Source: an uncultured Kineothrix sp.
GTDB taxonomy: Bacteria > Bacillota > Clostridia > Lachnospirales > Lachnospiraceae
Direction: 5' to 3'
Assembly: GCA_910587275.1 (NCBI GenBank)
Contig: CAJUMD010000017.1
Location: forward strand, 13,900-40,719
Length of the DNA: 26,820 nucleotides
The notes below the pieces were generated by a model. That model was not told where the DNA came from and searched no databases. It saw only the letters and a program-made list of their open reading frames with translations. Every line of letters begins with the position of its first letter. The first letter of the stretch is position 1. This document shows, one piece after another, positions 16,303 through 24,088 of this stretch. The translations under genes were made by a program, and so were the position numbers.

Positions 16303-18405
16303 ATGGATGTAAGCCAATATCTCGAAATATTTATTGACGAAACAAAGGAACATTTGCAAAACTTAAATACGGAAATCCTGAATTTGGAGCAGGATTCGGA
16401 AAACGTGGATACGATTAACGAAATTTTCCGGGCTGCCCATTCTTTAAAAGGCATGGCGGGGACCATGGGCTTTAAGCGGATGCAGACGCTGACCCATGAT
16501 ATGGAAAACGTATTTTCGGAAGTGCGCAACGGTTCGATTAAGGTGAAGGGCAATATGATTGATATTCTGTTCCAGTGTCTGGACGCGTTGGAAGAATACC
16601 TGAATACCATTCAGGAGTCCGGGGAAGAAGGAACCAACGATAACGAGCCGCTCATTAAGCAGTTGAATGAAATACTCGGTACAAAGGACGACGGTGCGGC
16701 TGCCGGCGGGAAAAAGGAAGAACCGGCAAAAAAAGAGGAAAAAGACGATACCAACGGGCAGAAGTGGCTGTCCATTAAGTTCGACGATACGCAGAAACAT
16801 GTGCTGCGGGAAGCCGTAGGTCAGGGCAAGAGTATCTTCGGCGTTACGGTGAAAGTACAGGAATCCTGCATTCTTAAGGCGGCAAGGGCATTTCTGGTCT
16901 TCAAGGCGCTGGAGGATTTGGGTGAGGTCATCATTTCCAATCCGTCGGTACAGGATATCGAGGACGAAAAATTTGATTTGGATTTCAGTTTGGTTTTCAT
17001 ATCGGACAGTCCTTTGGACAAGGTGCTGAAGGCGGTTAAGAGCGTTTCGGAAATTGAGGATGCACAGGGCGATACCATCGATGAGGAGAAAATCAAGGAC
17101 CTTACGGGCACTGCAGCGAATAAGGAAAACCTTCCTGCGGCAACGGCGGATACGGCAGTGGAAAAGAAGCCGGCGGAACAGCACCAGCCGGCAGCCCAAA
17201 GTACTGCGCCTGCGGCAAAGGGTGGCGAGAAGAAGAATCAGGTATCCAAGCCTGCGGTGAACCGCACGGTACGCGTGGACATCGAAAAGCTGGATGTACT
17301 GATGAATCTTGTCAGCGAGTTAATCATTGCGAAGAATTCCCTGGTGTCCGCTTCCGTAGGGGACAGGGGCAACGGCGGTGTCAACGAGCATATCGAATAT
17401 TTGGAAAGCGTAACGACGAACCTGCATGAGTCCGTCATGAAGGTAAGGATGGTGCCCATCGAAAGCGTCGTAAGCAAATTCCCGCGTATGATCCGTGACC
17501 TGACCAAGAAGCTGGATAAGAAAATGGAGCTTTATATGTCCGGTGAGGAGACGGAGCTTGACCGTACCGTGGTGGATGAAATCGGTGACCCGCTGATGCA
17601 TTTGTTAAGGAATGCGGCAGACCACGGGCTGGAATCCGGGGAAGTGCGTAAGGCGGCGGGGAAACCCGAAGTCGGTTCCATCTTCCTGGATGCTTACCAG
17701 GACGGCAATAACGTGGTCATCGAAGTAAAGGACGACGGCGCAGGCATCAATGTGGATGCGGTCAGGGAAAAGGCAATCAGCAAGGGTGTCATTACACCGG
17801 AGCAGGGCGAAATTATGTCCGAGCAGGAAATCATTAACCTTCTGTTCCATGCCGGATTCTCCACGGCGAAACAGGTTTCCGATATTTCCGGAAGGGGTGT
17901 CGGGCTGGATGTGGTGAAGTCCAAAATTGAAGCATTAAGCGGTGAAGTGGAAGTAAAGAGCAAACTGGGGATCGGAAGTACATGGACCATCCGTCTTCCT
18001 CTTACCCTTGCCATCATCCAGGCGCTTATGGTTGATGTGGGCGGTGAGAAATACGCCATTTCCCTTGGCTCCATCCAAACCATTGAGGACATCACGCCCG
18101 ATGAGATTAAGACCGTACAGAATAAAGAAGTGATTAACTTAAGGGGAATCGTGATCCCGATTATCCGGCTTAACGGCGTACTCGATATCGAAAGCAGGAA
18201 GAATCCGGAAGACAATATGACGGTTGTGATTGTTAAGAAGGGTGACAGGCTGGCAGGACTTGTGGTAGACGAACTGATGGGACAGCAGGAAATCGTTATC
18301 AAGTCTTTGGGCAGGTATATCACCAAATGCAAAATTATCAGCGGCGCAACGATTCTCGGCGACGGTGAAGTTGCATTGATTCTCGATACAAATGCATTGT
18401 TTTAA
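16303..18405 (+). CDS. cheA: Chemotaxis histidine kinase CheA
   Basis: CheA autophosphorylates under receptor control and passes phosphate to CheY and CheB. It has 700 residues. P1 phosphotransfer domain (1-105) carries His46 in FRAAHSLKGMAGTMGF. A Lys/Glu-rich linker (about 130-148) is followed by a P2-like regulator-binding domain (about 148-240), then an Ala/Pro-rich linker (about 260-315). P3 dimerisation starts near 320 (VDIEKLDVLMNLVSELIIAK). The P4 ATP-binding domain has the N box LLRNAADHGLE (about 430), DDGAGI (about 476) and GRGVGLDVV (about 531). The P5 CheW-like domain (about 566-700) starts LTLAIIQALMVDVGGEKYA. All catalytic motifs look intact. The gene is one base after cheB. 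Confidence 0.97.
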   Translation: MDVSQYLEIFIDETKEHLQNLNTEILNLEQDSENVDTINEIFRAAHSLKGMAGTMGFKRMQTLTHDMENVFSEVRNGSIKVKGNMIDILFQCLDALEEYLNTIQESGEEGTNDNEPLIKQLNEILGTKDDGAAAGGKKEEPAKKEEKDDTNGQKWLSIKFDDTQKHVLREAVGQGKSIFGVTVKVQESCILKAARAFLVFKALEDLGEVIISNPSVQDIEDEKFDLDFSLVFISDSPLDKVLKAVKSVSEIEDAQGDTIDEEKIKDLTGTAANKENLPAATADTAVEKKPAEQHQPAAQSTAPAAKGGEKKNQVSKPAVNRTVRVDIEKLDVLMNLVSELIIAKNSLVSASVGDRGNGGVNEHIEYLESVTTNLHESVMKVRMVPIESVVSKFPRMIRDLTKKLDKKMELYMSGEETELDRTVVDEIGDPLMHLLRNAADHGLESGEVRKAAGKPEVGSIFLDAYQDGNNVVIEVKDDGAGINVDAVREKAISKGVITPEQGEIMSEQEIINLLFHAGFSTAKQVSDISGRGVGLDVVKSKIEALSGEVEVKSKLGIGSTWTIRLPLTLAIIQALMVDVGGEKYAISLGSIQTIEDITPDEIKTVQNKEVINLRGIVIPIIRLNGVLDIESRKNPEDNMTVVIVKKGDRLAGLVVDELMGQQEIVIKSLGRYITKCKIISGATILGDGEVALILDTNALF

Positions 18406-18431
18406 GTTCATATTGCGGGAGGGACAGCGGA

Positions 18432-18899
18432 ATGGAAGAATTAAAAGTTGATTTACAGAATGAAACGACTCAGTTCATCATAGTAAGGCTGGGCGATGAA
18501 CAGTACGGAATTGATATTAAATACGTGGACAATATCGTGCGTATGCAGCATATTACCAGGGTGCCGAAGGTACAGGATTATTTAAAGGGCGTCATTAACC
18601 TGCGCGGCGAAGTGATTCCGGTCATGAGCATCCGCGTGAAGATGGACCTGCCGGCGGATGAGTATACGAAGTCCACGAGGATTATTATTTTGAAGCTGGA
18701 GCATCAGGGCAATATCGGAATTATCGTGGATGAGGTTAAGGAAGTTGTTACCTTAGATAATTCGCAGATTGAGAAGGTTTCCTATGACAGCAAGGAGGAA
18801 AAGGATAATTTCATCTTCGCCATAGGAAAATATGCGGACGGCGGCCTGATCTCGCTGCTTGATTTGAATGCCGTAGTACTGGAAAAAGAGAGTGTATAG
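18432..18899 (+). CDS. cheW: Chemotaxis coupling protein CheW
   Basis: CheW links chemoreceptors to the P5 domain of CheA in the signalling array. It is 155 residues and consists of one CheW domain, with FIIVRLGDEQYGIDIKYVDN, the loop ITRVPKVQDYLKGVINLRGE and VIPVMSIRVKMDLP as the standard landmarks, and IGIIVDEVKEVVTL in the second barrel. GGGAGGG lies nine bases before the ATG. Its stop TAG forms the start of the TAGGAGG ribosome site of cheC. Confidence 0.96.
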   Translation: MEELKVDLQNETTQFIIVRLGDEQYGIDIKYVDNIVRMQHITRVPKVQDYLKGVINLRGEVIPVMSIRVKMDLPADEYTKSTRIIILKLEHQGNIGIIVDEVKEVVTLDNSQIEKVSYDSKEEKDNFIFAIGKYADGGLISLLDLNAVVLEKESV

Positions 18900-18911
18900 G
18901 AGGTCATCATA

Positions 18912-19532
18912 GTGTCTGATTTAAGTTTGGAGACCATGTCTCAGGAATATTATGATGTGTTGAAGGAATTAGGGAACATAGGGGCGGGCAACGCGACGAC
19001 TGCGCTTGCCCAAATGCTCCAGTGTAAGGTGGATATGTCCGTACCGCAGGTAAAACTCCTTGAGTTTAAGGATGTGGCGACGCTGATGGGCGGTGAAGAA
19101 CAGCTTATGGCAGGTATTTACCTGGGGGTGGAAGGTGACATCAACGGGAGCATTATGTTCCTTTTGGAACAGAAAAGTGCGAGACATTTGGTTGGGAAGC
19201 TGATGGGGATGACCATAGAAGGGGAAGAATTTACCGAGATGGAAATATCCGCATTGCAGGAGGTGGGGAATATTATTACCGGCTCTTACTTAAATTCCCT
19301 GTCCATGATGACAAATTTAAAGATTTGTCCGACCATCCCTTCTTTGGCGATGGACATGGCAGCGGCAATCTTGAGTGTTCCCGCCATAGAATTTGGGGTA
19401 ATCGGGGATAATATCCTTTTGATACAGACCCAGTTTTTTGACGAGATACAGTTGGATGGATATTTTATATTAATTCCGGAATTGGAATCTTATGTAAAAA
19501 TACTGTCTTCCCTTGGGATTTCCATCGGATAG
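18912..19532 (+). CDS. cheC: CheY-P phosphatase CheC
   Basis: CheC dephosphorylates CheY-P and binds CheD, linking the CheY-P level to receptor modification. It has 206 residues with two repeats of the phosphatase motif: Glu19/Asn22 in LKELGNIGAGNATTALA and Glu117/Asn120 in ALQEVGNIITGSYLNSL. Both centres keep the Glu and Asn needed for catalysis. There is no FliN domain, which separates it from FliY. Translation starts at GTG seven bases after TAGGAGG. Confidence 0.95.
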   Translation: MSDLSLETMSQEYYDVLKELGNIGAGNATTALAQMLQCKVDMSVPQVKLLEFKDVATLMGGEEQLMAGIYLGVEGDINGSIMFLLEQKSARHLVGKLMGMTIEGEEFTEMEISALQEVGNIITGSYLNSLSMMTNLKICPTIPSLAMDMAAAILSVPAIEFGVIGDNILLIQTQFFDEIQLDGYFILIPELESYVKILSSLGISIG

Positions 19533-19563
19533 CAGGTACGAAAGTTGGGAGCTGGGAGAAATT

Positions 19564-20049
19564 ATGAGTGAATTAATAAAGGTCGGAATGGCGGATTTGC
19601 AGGTATGTATCAGTCCGAATTCCATTACTACGTTAGGTTTGGGATCATGTGTGGGAATTGCAATCAGGGATCCGGTGACCAAAATAGGCGGCCTTGCACA
19701 TATTATGCTGCCGGACAGCACACAAATAAGGAATAACAGCAATATACCGAAGTTTGCCGATACCGGAATCGAGGAACTGGTAAGGCAGATGACGGCAAAA
19801 GGGGCAAACAGGTCCCGTATGGTGGCGAAGATTGCCGGTGGGGCACAGATGTTCGCATTCCAGAACAAATCGGAAATGGTGCGTATCGGTGAGCGGAATG
19901 TGGAAGCGGCGAGGAAGAAACTGGGGGAACTGAGGATACCGATCCTTGCGGCGGATACCGGCGACAGTTATGGACGGACGGTTATCTTTTACCCGGAAAA
20001 CGGGGATTTTATAATTAAGGCCGTGGGGAGACAACAGAAGGTAATATAG
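19564..20049 (+). CDS. cheD: Chemoreceptor glutamine deamidase CheD
   Basis: CheD deamidates receptor glutamines and is held or released by CheC. From the ATG at 19564 it is 161 residues. The catalytic residues Cys29 (LGLGSCVGIAI), His46 (GGLAHIMLP) and Thr23 keep the exact spacing of Cys27/His44/Thr21 in Thermotoga CheD. The block RMVAKIAGGAQMF is also standard. The start was chosen because GGGAG lies five bases upstream and the protein then begins at the normal place; an in-frame ATG at 19513 inside cheC would add 17 odd residues. Confidence 0.95.
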   Translation: MSELIKVGMADLQVCISPNSITTLGLGSCVGIAIRDPVTKIGGLAHIMLPDSTQIRNNSNIPKFADTGIEELVRQMTAKGANRSRMVAKIAGGAQMFAFQNKSEMVRIGERNVEAARKKLGELRIPILAADTGDSYGRTVIFYPENGDFIIKAVGRQQKVI

Positions 20050-20067
20050 AAGGCGGGGAAACCAACC

Positions 20068-20352
20068 ATGAAAAGAAAACTGATACCACCTTTTTGGATG
20101 CTGCTTGCAGGAGCGGCGTGCGGCGTGATTATGCTTGCCTTTCATTATGAGGCAAAGCCGATGCTTATGATACTGCTCGGAGTGCTGCTTGGTTTTTATG
20201 TGATAGGATGCCTGTATAAGTTTATGTTGGATTTATTTGAAAAACAGAACGAACCGGCGCCGGAAGAAAAGGAAATCGTGGCTGAGGAAGACCAGTTGGA
20301 TTTGGCGGAAGAAACGGATGAGGGACAGATGGGGATGAATGCGGAGAGCTGA
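20068..20352 (+). CDS. Small two-helix membrane protein of unknown function
   Basis: I do not recognise this 94-residue protein. It starts with a basic MKRKL, has two hydrophobic segments (about residues 7-27 and 31-52) forming a hairpin, and ends in an acidic tail rich in Glu and Asp (about 58-94) that would lie in the cytoplasm. It lies between cheD and the sigma factor gene with spacings of 18 and 26 bases and a reasonable GGCGGGG-type ribosome site, so it is almost certainly expressed with the operon. B. subtilis has no gene in this place. A role in motility is inferred from position only. Confidence 0.75.
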   Translation: MKRKLIPPFWMLLAGAACGVIMLAFHYEAKPMLMILLGVLLGFYVIGCLYKFMLDLFEKQNEPAPEEKEIVAEEDQLDLAEETDEGQMGMNAES

Positions 20353-20378
20353 TAAGATAGGGGCATCAGGAGGAGAGT

Positions 20379-21140
20379 ATGGACGAAGCAGAAAAGAAGA
20401 AATTATGGGAGGAATACGCCAAGGGAAAGACGCCCGAAATAAGGGAACGGCTTATTCTCGAATATGCTCCGCTCGTAAAGCTGGTGGCCGGAAGGCTCAG
20501 TATGTACCTTGGTTATAATGTGGAATACGATGATTTGGTAAGTTACGGTATTTTTGGATTGATAGATGCCATTGATAAGTTTGACAGTATGAAGGAAGTG
20601 AAATTTGAGACTTATGCGAGTCTCAGGATAAGGGGAGCAATTTTGGACCAGATCCGCAAGCTGGACTGGATTCCGAGGACCATCAGGCAGCGGCAGAAGA
20701 AGATGGAAGCGGTAACGAAGGAAATAGAAGCTGCCAAGGGACGCAGTGCCACGGATGAAGAAATCGCACAGGCGCTCGGACTTACCGGTGAGGAATACGG
20801 GGAGTGGCAGTCCCAAATGAAAATTACGAATGTTGTTTCATTGAATGAGTTTATGGAGCAGGGGGCGGAAGTTCCGGCTGAAAATAATAAAAGTGCACAC
20901 TTTGCCAGCCCGGAGGAGGTTTTGGAAAAAGAGGAACTGAAGACGGTACTGGCGGACGCTTTGGCAATCCTGACGGAGAAGGAACGGCGGGTTATTGAAC
21001 TGTATTATTATGAGGATTTAACACTTAAGGAAATAAGCAATATATTAGAAGTATCCGAGTCAAGGATTTCCCAGCTCCATACGCGGGGGCTGCAGAAATT
21101 GAAGTCAAAGATGGGAAACTACATGGGTATTTTTGCATAA
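20379..21140 (+). CDS. fliA: Flagellar RNA polymerase sigma factor FliA (SigD/WhiG family)
   Basis: This is the sigma factor (sigma-28) that directs transcription of late flagellar and chemotaxis genes. The 253 residues show region 2 (about 25-95: RERLILEYAPLVKLVAGRLS, DDLVSYGIFGLIDAIDKFD, KFETYASLRIRGAILDQIRK), with LDWIPRTIRQ leading into region 3. Region 4 (about 200-250) holds the helix-turn-helix LKEISNILEVSESRISQLHT. The phrase DWIPR marks the FliA/WhiG group. AGGAGGAG lies just upstream. The gene order cheC-cheD-...-sigD matches the B. subtilis fla/che operon. The anti-sigma factor FlgM is not in this window. Confidence 0.96.
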   Translation: MDEAEKKKLWEEYAKGKTPEIRERLILEYAPLVKLVAGRLSMYLGYNVEYDDLVSYGIFGLIDAIDKFDSMKEVKFETYASLRIRGAILDQIRKLDWIPRTIRQRQKKMEAVTKEIEAAKGRSATDEEIAQALGLTGEEYGEWQSQMKITNVVSLNEFMEQGAEVPAENNKSAHFASPEEVLEKEELKTVLADALAILTEKERRVIELYYYEDLTLKEISNILEVSESRISQLHTRGLQKLKSKMGNYMGIFA

Positions 21141-21154
21141 GTGGGGTAGAGGAT

Positions 21155-22738
21155 ATGAATGGATATTTTCGATTGATCTGTGAAGAAAACGGCACGTTTC
21201 TCCAAATAGAGCCTCCTTCGGACGGGGGAGATCCTGTTGGAATCAATGAAGTGATGGAGTACCTGAACAACAGGAACATTGATTTTGACAGCCAGTCGCT
21301 TTATGCGGCATCCTCTGCGAGAGAGCCGCAGAAGGTGAGGCTGAACCGGAATACCCATATGGAGGAACGTGAGAATTATAAGCTGGTAATCCAACCGGAT
21401 AATATGCAGGCAATTGTCCGTTTTTATGCACCGTCCAAAAACGGTGAGCTGATTACGAGGAATGAGTTTATTTCGGATTTGGGTTTCAAAGGAATCAAAT
21501 ACGGAATCCAGGATGTGGAAATCGATAAGTTCTTCCGTCAAAGGAGATATTGTGAAAACATCGTGGTTGCATTGGGGAAACAGCCGCGGCACGGGGAAGA
21601 TGCGCGTATCGAATATTATTTCAGTACGGATGTGAAGGCGCGCCCTACGTTAAAGGAAGACGGGAGCGTGGACTTCTTCCACCTGAATACCATTAACCAT
21701 TGTTCCAAAGGGGATGTGCTGGCAAAGCTGTTCCCGGAAGACGTGGGGGAAGCAGGAAGGAATGTGCTGGGTGAGCCGTTAAAGCCCAGGGAGGTAAAGA
21801 AGAAAAAACTGAAATGCGGAAGGAACATTACGCTTTCCGAAGATAAACTGACACTGACTTCCGATGTGGACGGTCATGTGACGTTGGTGGACGACAAGGT
21901 TTTCGTTTCGGATGTGCTGACGGTGGAAAACGTGGATAATGCCACGGGTAATATAGAGTACGAAGGAAGCGTGCAGGTAACGGGCAATGTGTGTGCGAAT
22001 TTTTCCGTGGTCGCAAAAGGGAACATCGAAGTGGGCGGCGTGGTGGAAGGCGCATATATACAGGCCGGAGGGGACATCATTATAGCAAGGGGAATGAATG
22101 GCATGGGACGCGGTGAACTGAAAGCGGGCGGCAATATCGTGGCGAAGTTCATGGAAAATTCCACCGCCATGGCAAAAGGATACGTTTCCTCGGAGTCCAT
22201 CCTTCACAGCAGTGTACAGGCAGGGGATGAAGTTACGGTAACGGGGAAAAGGGGATTTATCACCGGCGGACGTGTGTGTGCGTTAAACAGTGTATCAGTA
22301 AAGACGCTTGGGTCTTCCATGGGTGCGGATACGATTGTCGAAGTAGGGGTGGATCCCACGTTAAAATCCAGAATCCAGCAGATGCAGAAAGAGATTGCGG
22401 AAGCGGCACGTGTGGTGAAGTCCGTGCAGCCGCTGCTGACGGCAACGCAGCAGAAACTGGCAAAAGGGATTAAGCTGTCGCCGGATCAGATTCAGTATAT
22501 GAAGTCATTGATTGCGTTAAGCCAGCTTAAGAAAAAGGAAGTGGAAGATAAGACGGTGGAGATGGAATCCATGCAGGACTCCCTTGGAAACCTGACAAAT
22601 GCGTCAGTTAACGTATCGGGTGTGGTATTCCCGGGGACGAAGATATGTATCGGGGATTCTTCCATGGTAGTCCAGGGACAGATGCAGTACTGCAAATTCA
22701 TCCGGACCGGAGGAGAGGTTAAAATGACGGCATTATAA
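21155..22738 (+). CDS. fapA: FapA family protein (DUF342), flagellar assembly protein A-like
   Basis: This 527-residue protein belongs to the FapA/DUF342 family. An N-terminal region (to about 170) is followed by a proline-tolerant domain with KLFPEDVGEAGRNVLGEPLK, then a right-handed beta-helix-like stretch (about 235-395) in which short Gly-rich turns recur: GNIEVGGVVEG, AYIQAGGDIIIARGMNGMG and GELKAGGNIVAKF. A coiled coil follows (about 403-480, from RIQQMQKEIAEAA). The C-terminus has VSGVVFPGTKICIGDS, which matches the end of the beta-helix fold. In Vibrio a FapA protein affects polar flagellum assembly; in clostridia its function is unknown. It is directly downstream of fliA with 14 bases between, so it is probably co-expressed. 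Confidence 0.85.
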   Translation: MNGYFRLICEENGTFLQIEPPSDGGDPVGINEVMEYLNNRNIDFDSQSLYAASSAREPQKVRLNRNTHMEERENYKLVIQPDNMQAIVRFYAPSKNGELITRNEFISDLGFKGIKYGIQDVEIDKFFRQRRYCENIVVALGKQPRHGEDARIEYYFSTDVKARPTLKEDGSVDFFHLNTINHCSKGDVLAKLFPEDVGEAGRNVLGEPLKPREVKKKKLKCGRNITLSEDKLTLTSDVDGHVTLVDDKVFVSDVLTVENVDNATGNIEYEGSVQVTGNVCANFSVVAKGNIEVGGVVEGAYIQAGGDIIIARGMNGMGRGELKAGGNIVAKFMENSTAMAKGYVSSESILHSSVQAGDEVTVTGKRGFITGGRVCALNSVSVKTLGSSMGADTIVEVGVDPTLKSRIQQMQKEIAEAARVVKSVQPLLTATQQKLAKGIKLSPDQIQYMKSLIALSQLKKKEVEDKTVEMESMQDSLGNLTNASVNVSGVVFPGTKICIGDSSMVVQGQMQYCKFIRTGGEVKMTAL

Positions 22739-22756
22739 GGTGAGGAGGTCGGGCTT

Positions 22757-23077
22757 ATGTCGATTAGTCGTATCGAGTTACAGGGAACCATAGTACGGGC
22801 GCAGGATTTTACGACCATCAAGCAGAATGAAGATAACAAAGGGATGGTGGACCAGTCGAATTTCCAAATGGAATTTCATAAGGCGGTTGATAATAAGCTG
22901 ACGCAGGTGCAGAAGGGGGATAATGCGGAGGGAAAGGGAAAAGGTCCCGATGCAAGGGAAAAGGGCAGTAACGAATATGCCGGTGACGGCGGAAAGCACC
23001 GCAGGAAGAACTCCGGACAGGAGGAAGACGGGAAAGTGACGCTGAAAGGCATAAACAGGTTTGACATGAAAATTTAA
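22757..23077 (+). CDS. Small hydrophilic protein of unknown function
   Basis: I do not recognise a named family for this 106-residue protein. It starts MSISRIELQGTIVRAQDFTT and has a more ordered N-terminal half (to about 55, including NFQMEFHKAVDNKLTQVQKG) and a highly charged, Gly/Lys/Asp-rich, probably disordered second half that ends LKGINRFDMKI. There is no signal peptide or membrane helix. A strong GAGGAGG precedes the ATG, and the gene sits 18 bases after fapA, so it is very likely translated. A flagellar role is inferred only from position. Confidence 0.75.
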   Translation: MSISRIELQGTIVRAQDFTTIKQNEDNKGMVDQSNFQMEFHKAVDNKLTQVQKGDNAEGKGKGPDAREKGSNEYAGDGGKHRRKNSGQEEDGKVTLKGINRFDMKI

Positions 23078-23089
23078 GGAATGCGGGTC

Positions 23090-23110
23090 CGGGAGGCGGT
23101 ATGCCTCCTG
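23090..23110 (+). other. Short stem-loop upstream of the SwrB-like gene
   Basis: GGAGGC at 23092-23097 pairs with GCCTCC at 23103-23108 around the loop GGTAT; a G-U pair and a C-G pair extend it to 23090 and 23110. The GGGAGG half resembles a ribosome site but is too far from the chosen start at 23141. It could act on translation of the next gene or be chance. Confidence 0.4.
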
Positions 23111-23140
23111 ATTTGCATGTCCTTGGGGAAGCAGGGCATT

Positions 23141-24070
23141 ATGGGATTGGTAGAAATGATTTTGGCCGTAGTGGGCGCTGTTGTCCTGGTTATCAGTTAT
23201 GTGGTTCCGGCAGGTAAAGCGGAAAAAGATGCGGCACGTGCTCCGGAAATCGACGGGAACATGATCCGGGATTTGGTGGAGCGGGAGATAAACGGCGCAA
23301 AGGGTCATATGAATGATATGGTGGACGAGACGCTCAGTTATTCCATGGAGAAAACGGAACGTGCCATGGAGCGGCTGACGAATGAGAAAATCATGGCGAT
23401 CAATGAATATTCCGAGCAAGTGCTTGCCGCCATTAACAAAAACCACCAGGAGGTCATGTTTTTATATGACATGCTTAACGATAAGCATGAGAATCTGGTG
23501 AATACGGTAAGCGAGGCATCAAAGAAGGCAAAGGAAATCAGGCAGACCGTGCAGGATGCGGAAATCACGGTGAAGGAAGCGGCAGAAATGATAGGCGGCG
23601 ATGCGGATGCCGCAGCGGTTAAAACCGGAGAGACGGAAAGCACCATGCAAGGCAGGCCGGGACAGGCAGGCGCCGTGGCGCTGGAAAAAAACGGAAGCGG
23701 AACGAACAGTGAAAACGTGATAAAAAGTGAAAACAATGGCGATAAAAAAGGGAATGAAAATGGCGGTAACGCAGTGGAAGAAATCATTCCGCCAAACGGA
23801 GTGACGAAAACGGGGGATGATGGATTCCAGCCGATTGCGCCTAAACGTGTGGAAGTACTGTACGATATGCTGGAGCCGGAGGGAACATCTCCTGCAGGAA
23901 GCATGGGGGACCGGCAGAATGCGGAGCCGGAGGACGAAAAGAACCATAATAACAACGACAGGATATTGCGGCTGCATAAGTTAGGAAAGTCAAAAACCGC
24001 AATTGCCAAGGAATTGGGCTTGGGCGTGGGGGAAGTGAAACTGGTCATTGACCTGTTTGAGCAGGAATAA
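23141..24070 (+). CDS. Membrane-anchored coiled-coil protein with C-terminal helix-turn-helix (SwrB-like, DUF6115-type)
   Basis: This is a 309-residue protein. An N-terminal membrane helix (about 4-22, VEMILAVVGAVVLVISYVV) is followed by a long cytoplasmic alpha-helical, coiled-coil region (about 35-165) containing NHQEVMFLYDMLNDKHENLV. A low-complexity Gly/Asn/Glu/Lys-rich linker (about 165-265) leads to a compact end (DRILRLHKLGKSKTAIAKEL, then GLGVGEVKLVIDLF) that reads as a helix-turn-helix. Its place near the end of the operon before rpsB, and its anchor-coil-HTH layout, are those of B. subtilis SwrB, which activates the export gate; I recall the C-terminal unit as DUF6115, but homology is inferred, not shown. 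The ATG at 23141 was chosen because the protein then starts at the membrane helix. In-frame ATGs at 23081 and 23117 lack good ribosome sites. Confidence 0.72.
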   Translation: MGLVEMILAVVGAVVLVISYVVPAGKAEKDAARAPEIDGNMIRDLVEREINGAKGHMNDMVDETLSYSMEKTERAMERLTNEKIMAINEYSEQVLAAINKNHQEVMFLYDMLNDKHENLVNTVSEASKKAKEIRQTVQDAEITVKEAAEMIGGDADAAAVKTGETESTMQGRPGQAGAVALEKNGSGTNSENVIKSENNGDKKGNENGGNAVEEIIPPNGVTKTGDDGFQPIAPKRVEVLYDMLEPEGTSPAGSMGDRQNAEPEDEKNHNNNDRILRLHKLGKSKTAIAKELGLGVGEVKLVIDLFEQE

Positions 24071-24088
24071 GGGCGGACAGGAGCAGTT

